Positions 34,656 to 44,442 are shown, counted from the stretch's first letter. The stretch: 64,000 nucleotides of DNA from JAENVU01 sp963801105 (GCA_963801105.1 CAWDDH010000003.1:496001-560000), one strand, 5' to 3'. A program made the numbers and translations. The notes: a model not told the origin generated them from the sequence alone.

Positions 34656-35357
34656 ATGGCCGTCATCGACACCACCACCCCCAGCACCTACGAGCTCGTC
34701 GCCGTCGACACCTACCGCGACATCCACAAGGGCATCCGGGCCGATCTCTTCGCGCTCACGGGCGCGGCCGGCCGGATCGACCCGGCCTGTCCCGGTGACG
34801 TCCAGGCTCTCGCCGCCCACCTCGGCGCCACCGTCGAGCTGCTCGTGACCCACGCGGGGCACGAGGACGGCCACATCGGCCCGATCATGGCCGAGCGGCT
34901 GCCCGACCTCGCGGCCGCGATCGAGCGGGACCATGCGGTCCTCGAGGGTCGGCTGCTCGACCTGCAGACGTGGGCCCGGACCGCGGTCGAGTGCCCCGAG
35001 GCCGAGACCCGCTTCGAGGTCCAGCGCCTGTACGTGGAGCTGGCGTCGTTCACCTCCGCCTACCTGGCCCATCAGGACCTCGAAGAGCGGATCGTGGCGC
35101 CCGAGCTGCAGCGCGTCCTCGGCGTCGACGGCATGCTCGCCGTCCACCAGGCGATCCTCGCCAGCATCCCGCCGGAGGTGATGGCGACGTCGCTCGCACT
35201 GATGCTGCCGGCGATGAACAACGCCGACCGCACGGAGCTGCTCGGTGGTATGCAGGCGGGGGCCCCGCCCGAGGCGTTCGCCGGGGTCTGGAACCTGGCC
35301 GGCTCGGTGCTCGAGGCTCGCGACGTCGCGGTCCTCGCCGCCCGGCTCGGCCTCTGA
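34656..35357 (+). CDS. hemerythrin-domain protein
   Basis: This 233-residue all-helical protein has candidate iron ligands His24 (RDIHKGIR), His66/Glu70/His73 (THAGHEDGHIGP), His or Glu residues in ERDHAVLEG, and AYLAHQDLEERIV. This is the pattern of hemerythrin/HHE proteins that bind a di-iron centre and O2, NO or peroxide. The last 70 residues are an extra helical module. The ATG has a strong GGAAGG ribosome site. A hairpin (34617-34635, CCCCGG / CCGGGG) lies just before that site in the leader and could modulate translation. It is divergent from the PPOX operon, consistent with a redox or gas-response theme. Confidence 0.85.
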   Translation: MAVIDTTTPSTYELVAVDTYRDIHKGIRADLFALTGAAGRIDPACPGDVQALAAHLGATVELLVTHAGHEDGHIGPIMAERLPDLAAAIERDHAVLEGRLLDLQTWARTAVECPEAETRFEVQRLYVELASFTSAYLAHQDLEERIVAPELQRVLGVDGMLAVHQAILASIPPEVMATSLALMLPAMNNADRTELLGGMQAGAPPEAFAGVWNLAGSVLEARDVAVLAARLGL

Positions 35358-35383
35358 GCCGCGGTCCGGCCGACGTCCCTCGC

Positions 35384-35433
35384 CAATCGACGCGCACATC
35401 CGGGGGTGTACCCCCGGATGTGCGCGTGCATTG
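35384..35433. terminator. perfect 18-bp hairpin between convergent genes
   Basis: The left arm ACGCGCACATCCGGGGGT (35390-35407) and its exact complement (35410-35427) flank a 2-base centre. After a 2x2 mismatch, four more pairs extend the stem. It sits between the hemerythrin stop (35357) and the end of the convergent GH4 gene (35451). It is the longest perfect inverted repeat I found in the window and lacks a T-tract. Confidence 0.7.
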
Positions 35434-35450
35434 CGAGCACGCGCCGCGGT

Positions 35451-36863
35451 CTAGGAGAAGCCGGGGAGGTACTCGGCCTCGGCGTCGAACAGCTCCAGCA
35501 CCATGGCGCGGATCTCGGCCGGGCTGCAGACCGCGGCCGTCAACGGGTCGAGGGTGACCGCGAGGATCGCGGCCTCCTTGCTCCGCTCGATCGCCGCCTG
35601 GGCGCCGAGGTCATAGACCGCCATGTTCGACGCGCAGATCGCCGCCATCTGGGCGGGCAGGCGGCCGTACCGGGTGGGACGGAACCCGGTGCGGTCGATC
35701 AGCGTCGCCACCTCGACCACACCGTCGTGGGGCAGGTTCTCGATCAGGCCACCGCGGTTCGGCACGTTGCCGTGAATCCGGTACGGGACGTCCTTCTCAC
35801 GCGCCTCGATGATCCACGACGCGTACTCCCACGACCGCTTCGGCTCGACCGTCTCCTCGCCCGTGAGGAGACGGTCGCGCTGCGCGTCTGCGTTCGCCGC
35901 GCCACTGCGGCCAGTTGCGCGAGTAGTAGTGCGATTCGCCTTCGTACGCGGCGCGCAGGTACCGCTGCCGGAGGTCGGCGCGCTTGCGGTAGTAGGGCAG
36001 GTACTCGGAGAGATGCCCGCTGCTCTCGGTGATGAACGCGCCGAAGTGCAGCATCATGTCCTTGCGGACGAGATCCCCCTCGTCCCACCAGACCGTCGGC
36101 TCCCCCGCGAGGTCGGCCCGCGCCTTCTCCATCAGCATCGGGTAGAGGTCGGTGCCCTGGTGCTCGAGGCGCGTGAACCAGCTGAGATGGTTGATCCCGG
36201 CGCACTCCCATGTCAGCTCGGTCACGTCGAGCCCGGCGCGCGCGGCGAGCAGCAGGCTCGTGGCCTGCACGGAGTGGCACAGCCCGACGACGCGCGCCGA
36301 CGACGTGCGCGCGCGGCCGCGAGGCACATCATGCTCATCGGGTTCGTGTAGTTGAGGACGAGCGCCCGCGGGCACAGCCGCTCGACGTCGGCGAGCACCT
36401 CGATCCACACCGGGATCGTGCGCAGACCCTTGAACACCCCACCGGGGCCGACGGTGTCGCCGATGCACTGGTCGACGCCGTAGCGCGCCGGGATGTCGTT
36501 GTCGAAGCCCACGCAGTCCACGCCGGAGACCTCGATGCAGTTCACGACGTAGTCGGTGCCGGGGAGGATCTCGGTCCGGTCGGTACCGGCCTCGACCGTC
36601 CACCGGTCCGAGACGCCGATCTGGTCCGCGAGGAGTCTCACGAGCTTCGCCATCGTCGTGAGCCGGTGCTCGTCGACGTCGACCAGGCCGATCGTGCCCC
36701 CCACGGTGCCGGGGACGAGGAACAGGTCCTTGACCAGCTCGGGCGTGAACATCGAGCCCGCGCCCAGCATGGTGACCTTCACCGCCCGTGGCATCTCCCC
36801 GGGCAGGCCCCGCGCCCCGGCCTCCTTGATGTGACCCTGGTGGCCCTCGACCGTCTCCGCCAT
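35451..36863 (-). CDS. glycoside hydrolase family 4 (alpha-glycosidase, MelA/AglA type), frame broken
   Basis: The protein is about 470 residues long in three frame segments, with breaks at 36301-36316 and 35896-35905. The N-terminal NAD-binding part reads KVTMLGAGSMFTPELVKDLF. GH4 catalytic-region motifs follow: VDQCIGDTVGPGGVFKGLRT, LNYTNPMSMMCLA, VVGLCHSVQ (the Cys ligand of Mn2+) and CAGINHLSWF (the His ligand). The end has NRGGLIENLPHDGVVEVATL. GH4 enzymes cleave alpha- or beta-glycosides by an unusual NAD+/Mn2+ redox elimination. The LCHSVQ variety includes alpha-glucosidases, alpha-galactosidases and alpha-glucuronidases. The ATG at 36861-36863 follows TACGCT at 7 bases. It is divergent from the sulfatase operon. 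Confidence 0.86.
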
Positions 36864-36870
36864 GGAACGG

Positions 36871-36876
36871 AGCGTA
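36871..36876 (-). promoter_or_regulatory. leaderless -10 element (TACGCT)
   Basis: Minus-strand TACGCT lies 7 bases before the GH4 start codon. Confidence 0.5.
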
Positions 36877-36943
36877 GAAGGATCGCCCCGCCGCGTCCGA
36901 CGATCCGTCGGGTCCGCCCCTCACGGAGGAGAGCGTCTCGGAT

Positions 36944-36970
36944 ACTTTTGACAGCATGACTGTCAATAGT
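36944..36970. promoter_or_regulatory. palindromic operator candidate
   Basis: A 27-base interrupted palindrome reads ACT-T-TTGACAG, a 5-base centre CATGA, then CTGTCAA-T-AGT. The 7-bp and 3-bp half-sites are exact complements. It is an A+T-rich island in the 142-base region between the divergent GH4 and sulfatase genes, and its left half forms the -35 box of the sulfatase promoter. The shape fits a dimeric repressor (GntR, TetR or MarR class); no such gene is adjacent. Confidence 0.6.
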
Positions 36971-36976
36971 TAGTGT
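36948..36976 (+). promoter_or_regulatory. sigma70-type promoter of the sulfatase operon
   Basis: TTGACA (36948-36953), a 17-base spacer and TAGTGT (36971-36976) form the best -35/-10 pair I found in the window. The predicted start is near 36983, leaving a short leader with GGGAGG before the ATG at 37006. The operator palindrome covers the -35 box and most of the spacer. Confidence 0.6.
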
Positions 36977-37005
36977 CGCCCCGAAGCGCCGCGCGGGAGG
37001 TTTGG

Positions 37006-39263
37006 ATGGACCAGTACGAGCGTTTCGAGGGTGAGATCGGGCGCACGCTCGCGGAGTCGACGCCGTGGTGGGCAGAGCCACCGCGTGCCGGCGCCGGACG
37101 CGCCCAACGTGGTCGTGATTCTCATCGACGACCTGGGCTTCTCCCACTTCGGGAGCTACGGCTCGGACATCGACACCCCGAACATCGACCGGCTCGCGGC
37201 GAACGGCCTTCAGTACACGAACTTCCACGTCACGCCGCTCTGCTCCCCCACCCGGGCCTCGCTGCTCACCGGGCGGAACCACCACCGCGTCGGGATGCGG
37301 GGCGTCAGCAACTGGAACACCGGGTTCCCGCACATGACCGGGCACATCTCGCCCCACGCCGCGACCGCGGCGGAGGTCCTGCGTGACGAGGGCTACGCCA
37401 CGCTCGCGGTCGGCAAGTGGCACCTGTGCCAGATGGAGCACGCCTGCGCCGCCGGTCCGTACGAGAACTGGCCCTGCCAACGCGGCTTCGACCGGTTCTA
37501 CGGCTTCCTCGACGGCGAGACCGACCAGTTCCACCCCGAGCTCGTCGCCGACAACCACTTCGTCGACCCGCCGCGCACCGTCGCGGAGGGCTACCACCTC
37601 AGCGAGGACCTCGTGGATCAGTCGATCCGGCTGATCTCGGACACGAAGTCCATCCGGCCGGACAAGCCGTTCTTCCTCTACCTCGCGTTCGGCGCCACCC
37701 ACGCGCCTCACCAGGCGCCGGACGCGTACCTCGAGAAGTACCGCGGGAAGTTCGACGACGGCTGGGACGTCACGCGCGAGCGCTGGTTCGCGAAGCAGAA
37801 GGAGCTCGGGCTCGTCCCGCCCGACACCGACCTCGCGCCGCGCAACCCCGGCGTGGACGCCTGGGACGACATGCCCGAGAACCACCGCAAGCTCGCGGCC
37901 CGTCTGCAGGAGGCCTTCGCCGGCTTCCTCGACCACACCGACGCGCAGATCGGCCGTCTGGTGTCCTACCTCTCCGACCTCGGCGAGCTCGACAACACGA
38001 TGGTCGTCCTGCTCTCGGACAACGGCGCCTCCCAGGAGGGCGGGCCGTTCGGCGTCCTGCACGAGTGGAAGTTCTTCAACTTCATCATCGAGACGCCGGA
38101 CGAGGCGATCGAGCGCCTCGACGACATCGGTGGACCGCACAGCCACAGCAACTACCCGTGGGGGTGGGCGCAGGCCGGGAACACACCGTTCAAGTGGTAC
38201 AAGCAGAACACCCACGAGGGCGGCGTGCACGTGCCCTGCATCGTGCACTGGCCCGAGCGGCTCGGCACCACCACCGGACTGCGCCACCAGTTCCACCACG
38301 TGAGCGACGTCGTCCCGACGATCTACGAGGCGCTCGGGGTCACGCCGCCCGACGTGTACCGCGGGTACGAGCAGATGCCGGTGACCGGCACGTCGATGGT
38401 GTCGAGCTTCGAGGCTGCGCCCGAGGCGCCGAGCGCGAAGGAGGTGCAGTACTTCGAGATGGTCGGTCATCGGGGCATCTGGGCCGACGGCTGGAAGGCC
38501 GTGACCCGCCACCAGCCCGGTGTGCCCTTCGACGACGACCAGTGGGAGCTGTACCACGTCGCCGTCGACCGCTCGGAGTGCCACGACCTCGCGGCCGACG
38601 AGCCCGAGCGGCTCGCGGCGATGATCGACCTCTGGTGGCAGGAGGCCGAGGAGCACGGGGTGCTCCCGCTCGACGATCGCGGCATCGAGTTGTTCGGCGC
38701 GCGTTTCCGTGAGGGATCGCCGCACCGGCCGGACCGCCACTACACCTACCGTCCGCCGATGTCGTCGATGCCCGCGCAGGTCGGCGCACAGATCGGCGGT
38801 CGGAGCTGGGACCTCGACGCGCGGATCGAACGGGCGGCGGGCGAGAACGGCGTGCTGTACGCGACCGGGACCGGCAACTCCGGCGTGAGCGTGTTCCTCC
38901 AGGGCGACCGTCTCGTGTTCGACTACAACGAGTTCGGTACCCACCACGTCGTCGAGTCCTCTCGTGAGGTCCCGACCGGTGCCTCGACCGTCGGCGTGCG
39001 GTTCCGCCGCCGGGGCAAGGAGGGCGATGCCACGCTCGTCATCGACGGGCAGGAGTGCGGCTCGCTGCACGTCCCGTTCGTGATGAACATCATCTCGAGC
39101 ATCGGCCCGAGCGTCGCCCACGATCACGGCTCCCCGGTGAGCGACCGCTACGACGACGCGTTCGCATTCGCCGGGCGGCTCGAGCGGGTGGACATCCAGC
39201 TCGTCGAGCGCGTCACCCGACGGCGCGGCGGCCGCCGAGCGGGCCGAGATGGGCCGGCAGTAG
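37006..39263 (+). CDS. arylsulfatase (type I, formylglycine-dependent), frame broken near both ends
   Basis: The sulfatase is about 750 residues long. After the break at 37081-37087 the conserved start NVVVILIDDLGFSHFGSYG follows. The FGly motif CSPTR (Cys codon 37241-37243) with ASLLTGR, then VGKWHL, GATHAPHQAP and LLSDNGASQEGG, identify an S1 sulfatase that hydrolyses sulfate esters with Ca2+. The long C-terminal domain (about 550-750) contains beta-rich LYHVAVDRSECHDLAADEPE and a lectin-like end. After a break at 39215-39222 the natural end GAAAAERAEMGRQ precedes TAG 39261-39263. The ATG has a GGGAGG ribosome site. No signal peptide is visible, so it is probably cytoplasmic. It needs a formylglycine-generating enzyme, not encoded in this window. 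Confidence 0.88.
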
Positions 39264-39668
39264 ATGGGGACGGTACGCCGGGAGGTCATCGTCGACCGAC
39301 CCGTCGAGGGCGTGTGGTCGGTGCTCGGCGACCCGGCGGCCATCGCCGACTGGTTCCCGGGCATGGCCGACGCCCAGGTCGACGGCACGGTCCGCACGAT
39401 CACGACCGACTCGGGGATCCCGCTCCCCGAGGAGATCGTGACCAACGACGCGATCCTCCACCGCTTCCAGTACCGCGTCACGGCACCGTTCATGACCCAC
39501 CATCTCGGCACGATCGACGCCTTCGACCTCGGCGATGGCCGCACGCTCGTCTCGTACGCCACCGACGCCACGCCCGACGCGATGGCGCTCATCATCGGCG
39601 GCGCCACCGGCAACGCCCTCAAGGAGCTGAAGCGGCAGCTGGAGAACGCCGGAAAGGACGGCTCGTGA
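39264..39668 (+). CDS. SRPBCC-family protein (START-like)
   Basis: This 134-residue protein is of the polyketide-cyclase/START-like fold. It begins with the typical strand VIVDRPVEGVWSVLGDPAAI and DWFPGM, and ends in the long C-terminal helix (about 110-134). Such proteins bind hydrophobic ligands. The ATG directly abuts the sulfatase stop (TAGATG), and the stop overlaps the next sulfatase GTG. It is thus locked between two sulfatases in one operon, suggesting that it binds the substrate or product. Confidence 0.85.
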   Translation: MGTVRREVIVDRPVEGVWSVLGDPAAIADWFPGMADAQVDGTVRTITTDSGIPLPEEIVTNDAILHRFQYRVTAPFMTHHLGTIDAFDLGDGRTLVSYATDATPDAMALIIGGATGNALKELKRQLENAGKDGS

Positions 39669-41236
39669 GTCGCAAGATCCTGTTCGTCACCACCGACCAG
39701 CAGCGGTACGACACGCTCGGCTGCAACGGCGGTGCGCTCGCCCGCACGCCGGTCGTCGACGGGCTCGCCGCCGCGGGCGTCCGCTACGAGCGGGCGGTCC
39801 CCCAGCGCGTCGTGTGCATGCCGTCACGCTCGACGATGCTCACCGGCCAGCACCCCAGCACCCACGGCGTGTGGATGAACGGCGTGCCCCTGCCCGTGGA
39901 CGCGCCGTCGGTCGCGGCGGAGCTGCACCGCCACGGCTACAGGACCGCGCTGGTCGGCAAGGCCCACTTCGAGCCGTTCATGGACCCGTTCGGCCGCTTC
40001 ACCGAGAACGCGCTCGCCGCGCTCGGGCGCCGAGACCGCCGACCGCCCCTGGGCCGACGGCACGCACGGCCCGCACCGCGGGTTCGACCACCTCGAGTTC
40101 GCCACCCACGGCGCCGCGGGCTCGCAGCACTACGCGCAGTGGATCGCGCTCAACCACCCCGAGGCGATCGGCATGTACTACTCACCGATCGATGCCAACT
40201 TCAACGTGAACGCGGCCGGCGGCGGCGACACCGACGCGCCCCAGGTGAAGGACAACCCGATCCCGCGCGACTGGTACCACACCGACTGGGTGGCGGACCG
40301 GACGATCGCGTGGCTCGACTCGCTCGCCACGGACGACGACTGGTTCTGCTGGATGAGCTTCCCCGACCCCCACCACCCGTGGGACCCTCCGGCGTCGGAG
40401 ATGGGTCGCGTCGACTGGCGCGACGTCCCGCTGCCGGCGGGCTACCCCGAGTCGGCCGCCGAGCGCGAGGCCATCCTCGACGCCAAGCCGCGCCACTGGC
40501 GCCAGTGGTACGACGGCACCCTCGTCTCCAACTACGAGGCGCCCAAGGAGTGGGTCCCGGCCACCATGACCGCGGACCAGGTCCGTGAGGTGAACGCCGC
40601 GCAACGCGATCGAGTGCGAGCTGATCGACGAGGCACTGGGACGAGTGCTCGCCACCATCGACGCCCGCGGCTGGTCCGACGACGTCGACGTGATCTTCAC
40701 CACCGACCACGGCGAGCTGCAGGGCGACTTCGGTCTCCTGTTCAAGGGCCCGTACCACGTGGACGGCCTGATGCGGCTCCCGCTCGTGTGGCGACCCGCG
40801 CCATCGGCCGGCGTGGCCCCGGCGGTCGTCTCGGCCCCGGTCGGGCTCGTCGACCTGGCCCCGACGTTCTGCACCATCGCCGGGCTCGCGCCGACCCAGT
40901 GGATGCAGGGCGCGCCGCTGCCGGTCGACGACGCCGACGCCGCCGCCCGCGGGATCGAGCAGGTGCTCACCGAGTGGGACAGCGAGCTGTTCGGCGTCGC
41001 CGTCCACCTCCGCACGATCACGCGCGACGGATGGGTGTGCACGGCGTACCGCCCGGGCTCGGTCCACGACGGCACCGAGGGCGAGCTCTACTCCCTGGCC
41101 GACGACCCGCTGCCAGCAGGTCAACCGCTGGGAGGACCCTGCGTGCGCCGCGGTGCGGGCGGACCTCGTCGCGCAGCTGTGGGAATCCCAGCCCCCCGCG
41201 CACGACCCCCGGCTCGAGGTCGAAGCGCCGGTTTGA
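39665..41236 (+). CDS. second arylsulfatase, frame broken three times
   Basis: This sulfatase is about 523 residues long. It starts GTG (overlap GTGA) with KILFVTTDQQRYDTLGCNGG. The FGly motif is CMPSR at Cys51 with TMLTGQHPSTHGVW, followed by ALVGKAHFEP. After breaks at 40023-40031, 40597-40604 and 41110-41115 come WFCWMSFPDPHHPWDPP, FTTDHGELQGDFGLLFKGPY and a C-terminal RWEDPACAAVRADL. All breaks can be repaired by one CG. It belongs to a different S1 subfamily from the first sulfatase, closer to choline-sulfatase/heparan-sulfatase-like enzymes. Two different sulfatases in one operon suggest a substrate with more than one sulfate. Confidence 0.85.
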
Positions 41237-41303
41237 CGGTCGCGCTCGCTGCGACGACCGCCCGGCCTCGGTCGGCCCGGCGCGGACGCGCGATGCTCGC
41301 GAG

Positions 41304-42254
41304 GTGACGGACCCGGACATCACCGCGCGGATCCGGCCGCGGCGCACGATCACCGGGATGTCGGCCATCCTCGTGCCATTCACCGAACACCTCTCCGTGG
41401 ACTGGGCGCACCTCGAGGCCCACGTCGTACGCACGAGGGACGCGGGACTCACGCCCGCGGTGAACATGGACACCGGGTACGTCCAGCTCCTCGGTCCGCC
41501 CGACCGCCAACGGGTGCTCGACGTGACCCGACACGTCACCGACGGCCGGTTCGTGGCCGGCGCGTACGTCGCCGACGAGCCCGGTGCGCCGTTCGACCTC
41601 GATGCGTACCTCACCGCCGCCGACACGATCGCGACGCGTGGCGGAATCCCCGTGATCTTCCCGTCGCATGGGCTCAACGCGCTCGACGACGACGCCTGGG
41701 TCGCGGCGCACGCGGCCTTCGCCACCCGGCTCGACCGCTTCATCGGGTTCGAGCTCGGCCCGATGTTCGTGCCGTACGGGCGCATCGTCGGCCTCGCCGC
41801 GTACCGCGCGCTCATGGACATTCCGCAATGCATCGGCGCCAAGCACTCGTCGCTGAGCCGCGTGCTCGAGTGGGAGCGCCTCGCCGTGCGCGACGAAGTG
41901 CGGCCCGACTTCATGGTGCTCACGGGGAACGACCTCGCGATCGACATGGTCATGTACGGGTCGGACTACCTGCTCGGGCTCTCGACGTTCGCGCCGGAGG
42001 CATTCGCACGTCGAGACCGCATGTGGGCCGACGGCGATCCCGCGTTCCACGAGCTCAACGACGCCCTGCAGTACCTCGGCGCGTTCACGTTCCGCGATCC
42101 GGTCCCGGGCTACCGCCACGACGCCGCGATGTGGTTCGAGCACCGCGGATGGGCCACGAGCGACGCCACGCCACCGACCGCACCACGCCGCCCGCCATCC
42201 GACCGCGAGGTGCTCGCGACGCTCGCGGCCCGCCTCGACGCACAACGGTCATGA
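41304..42254 (+). CDS. dihydrodipicolinate synthase family aldolase
   Basis: The TIM-barrel protein has 316 residues. It shows the family order AILVPFTEHLSVDWAHLEAH, the NMDTGY motif in place of GTTGE, and the Schiff-base lysine Lys180 in IGAKHSSLS. DHDPS-family enzymes cleave or form C-C bonds of 2-keto acids. The usual GTTGE phosphate/carboxylate loop is altered, so lysine biosynthesis is unlikely; a catabolic aldolase or dehydratase for a sugar acid is more plausible. The start is GTG 41304. The stop overlaps the ene-reductase ATG (ATGA). Confidence 0.85.
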   Translation: MTDPDITARIRPRRTITGMSAILVPFTEHLSVDWAHLEAHVVRTRDAGLTPAVNMDTGYVQLLGPPDRQRVLDVTRHVTDGRFVAGAYVADEPGAPFDLDAYLTAADTIATRGGIPVIFPSHGLNALDDDAWVAAHAAFATRLDRFIGFELGPMFVPYGRIVGLAAYRALMDIPQCIGAKHSSLSRVLEWERLAVRDEVRPDFMVLTGNDLAIDMVMYGSDYLLGLSTFAPEAFARRDRMWADGDPAFHELNDALQYLGAFTFRDPVPGYRHDAAMWFEHRGWATSDATPPTAPRRPPSDREVLATLAARLDAQRS

Positions 42255-43669
42255 GGTTCACCCAGGTCAAGAAGCTCACGACGGTCGAGGGGTTCGGCGC
42301 CCACGTCGCGGCCCTCGGCGTCGACATCCCGATCGACCACACCGTCGACCGGGCGGGTCCACTCGCGGCGCCGGTCACGTTCACCGATGCGAACGCCGGG
42401 AGCTTCACCGCGCCCAACCGGTTCGCGGTGTTGCCGATGGAGGGATGGGACGGCACCCGCACCGGCGCCCCCACCGACCTCGTACGGAGGCGCTGGTCCC
42501 GCTTCGGCACCAGCGGTTGCGGCCTCGTCTGGGGCGAGGCGACCGCCGTCCGGGCGGACGGGCGCGCCAACCCCCATCAGCTCGTGCTCGACGCCACGAC
42601 CGTCGACGAGATCGCGGGGCTCCGCGCCCTGCTCGACCCCGGCCAGGTCGCGGGTCTGCAGCTGACCCACTCCGGCCGCTGGAGCCGCCCCGACGGTACG
42701 CCCGCACCGCGCACCGCGTACCGCCATCCACTGCTCGACGCACGCGTGGGCGCCACCGGGGCCTCGGTGCTGCGCGACGAGGAGCTCGAGGACCTCGCGG
42801 CCGCCTACGTGGACGCGGCCGTGCTCGCCCGTGACGCCGGCTTCGCGTTCGTCGACGTCAAGCACTGCCACGGGTACCTCCTCCACGAGCTGCTCAGCGC
42901 ACGCGGCCGCCCGGGTGCGTTCGGCGGCGAGCTCACGGGCCGGACCCGCTTCCTCCGGACCGTCGTCCGCGGCATCCGCGACCGCGCGCCCGACCTCGCG
43001 ATCGCAGTCCGCCTCTCGGCCTTCGACCTGATGCCCTTCGTGGGCGGCGCGGACGGCCGCGGCGAGCCCGAGACGAGCGGCACGTACCCGTACGGCTTCG
43101 GTGGCGACGGGACGGGGCTCGGCATCGACCTGACCGAGACCCATGCGCTCCTCGACGAGCTCGTCGCGCTCGGAATCGGACTGGTGAGCATCACTGCCGG
43201 CAGCCCGTACTACAACCCCCACGTCCAACGGCCGGCCTACTTCCCACCCTCGGACGGCTACGACCCGCCGGAGGACCCGCTCGTCGGTGTCGCGCGACAG
43301 CTTGCGGCGACCGCAGAGCTCACCCACGCGCATCCCGAGCTCACGATCGTGGGCTCGGGCTACTCCTACCTGCAGGACTGGCTGCCGCACGTCGCGCAGG
43401 CCACCGTCGCGCGCGGCGACACCACGATGGTCGGGCTCGGGCGCGTGATCCTGTCCTACCCCTCGCTCCCCGCCGATGTGCTCGCCGGTCGCGGCGTCGA
43501 CCGGCGGCTGGTGTGTCGCACGTTCTCGGACTGCACCACCGCACCCCGCGCCGGGCTCGTCTCCGGCTGCTTCCCCCTCGATCCCTTCTATCGGCAGCAC
43601 CCCGACCGCGTGGAGCTCACGAGGGTGAAGAAGATGGCCCGGCGCCGCACCGAGGTCGACGAGACCTGA
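42251..43669 (+). CDS. NADH:flavin oxidoreductase (old yellow enzyme family)
   Basis: The FMN TIM-barrel protein has 472 residues. FTAPNRFAVLPMEGWDG is the N-terminal FMN region, and HCHGYLLHELLSARGRPG (about 207-224) is the family motif with two active-site histidines. GLGRVILSYPSLPADVLAG and CRTFSDCTTAPRAGLVSGC form the end of the barrel. There is a 40-residue N-terminal extension and no fused dehydrogenase domain as in the 2,4-dienoyl-CoA reductases. It would reduce an activated C=C bond of a dienone or enoate. It is translationally coupled to the aldolase gene. Confidence 0.88.
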   Translation: MRFTQVKKLTTVEGFGAHVAALGVDIPIDHTVDRAGPLAAPVTFTDANAGSFTAPNRFAVLPMEGWDGTRTGAPTDLVRRRWSRFGTSGCGLVWGEATAVRADGRANPHQLVLDATTVDEIAGLRALLDPGQVAGLQLTHSGRWSRPDGTPAPRTAYRHPLLDARVGATGASVLRDEELEDLAAAYVDAAVLARDAGFAFVDVKHCHGYLLHELLSARGRPGAFGGELTGRTRFLRTVVRGIRDRAPDLAIAVRLSAFDLMPFVGGADGRGEPETSGTYPYGFGGDGTGLGIDLTETHALLDELVALGIGLVSITAGSPYYNPHVQRPAYFPPSDGYDPPEDPLVGVARQLAATAELTHAHPELTIVGSGYSYLQDWLPHVAQATVARGDTTMVGLGRVILSYPSLPADVLAGRGVDRRLVCRTFSDCTTAPRAGLVSGCFPLDPFYRQHPDRVELTRVKKMARRRTEVDET

Positions 43670-43685
43670 TCCCGGACGGGTCGGG

Positions 43686-43691
43686 TACGGT
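43686..43691 (+). promoter_or_regulatory. leaderless -10 element (TACGGT)
   Basis: TACGGT lies 7 bases before the TTG at 43699, supporting this rare start codon and an extra promoter inside the cluster. Confidence 0.45.
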
Positions 43692-43698
43692 CGCCGCC

Positions 43699-44442
43699 TT
43701 GGCGCGTGTGCTCCTGCCCCTCCCCGATCGCGACTTCGACGTGACCGAGGTCGCGGTCCCCTGGTTCCTCCTCCGTGAAGCCGGCCACGAGGTGGTCTTC
43801 GTCACCGAGCACGGCGACACGCCTGCCGCGGATCCGCGCCTGCTCACCGGCGTGCTCTTCGGGCAACTCGGCGCCGCGCCCGAGCCTCGGCGCCACTACG
43901 CCACGATGACCGGCGCGGCCGAGTTCCGGACGCCGGGATCATGGCTCGGGCTCGACGTCGCGGCGTTCGACGCGCTGCTGCTCCCCGGCGGGCACGCGCC
44001 GGGCATGCGCCAGTACCTCGGCAGCCCGGTGCTCCAGCAGCACGTCGGCGCGTTCTGGGCGCTCGGACGACCGGTCGGCGCGATCTGCCACGGGGTACTC
44101 GTCCTCGCGCGCGCCCGAGACCGCACCACCGGCTCGAGCGTGCTGCACGACGCGCGCACGACCTGCCTTCCGAGGTACATGGAGCGCAGCGCGTACCTCG
44201 CGACCGCCTGGAGGCTCGGGCGCTACTACCGGACCTATTCCGCCTACGTGGAGGACGAGGTGCGCGGCGCCCTCGCCGACCCCGCGACCCAGTTCCGTCG
44301 CGGACCCCGCACGCTCACGCGCCGTGGGACCGCGACCGACGACTCGGGGACGTTCGTCGTCGAGGACGGCCGGTACGTCTCCGCCCGATGGCCCGGCGAC
44401 GCGTACGCCTTCGCCCGATCGTTCCTCCGCCGGATCGCATGA
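43699..44442 (+). CDS. DJ-1/PfpI-family protein (type 1 glutamine amidotransferase-like)
   Basis: The protein has 247 residues. It begins ARVLLPLPDRDFDVTEVAVP, continues AGHEVVFVTEHGDTPAADPR and DALLLPGGHAPGMRQYL, and has the nucleophile-elbow cysteine Cys130 in GAICHGVLVLARA. The C-terminus carries an extra beta/helix part. Such proteins include glyoxalase III, chaperone-like hydrolases and isonitrile hydratases; the role is uncertain. The start codon is TTG (a GTG three codons later is the alternative). The last 4 bases overlap the next gene (ATGA). Confidence 0.82.
   Translation: MARVLLPLPDRDFDVTEVAVPWFLLREAGHEVVFVTEHGDTPAADPRLLTGVLFGQLGAAPEPRRHYATMTGAAEFRTPGSWLGLDVAAFDALLLPGGHAPGMRQYLGSPVLQQHVGAFWALGRPVGAICHGVLVLARARDRTTGSSVLHDARTTCLPRYMERSAYLATAWRLGRYYRTYSAYVEDEVRGALADPATQFRRGPRTLTRRGTATDDSGTFVVEDGRYVSARWPGDAYAFARSFLRRIA

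Noticed and set aside
35384..35433. CRISPR or transposon end as explanation of the long inverted repeat
   Set aside because: It is a single copy with no spacers, no transposase and no target duplication. Its position between convergent genes fits a terminator.
36779..39622. A 947-codon open frame antisense to the first sulfatase
   Set aside because: It mirrors a conserved sulfatase on the other strand. Its product is Arg/Val/Glu low-complexity without domains, as expected from third-position G+C bias.
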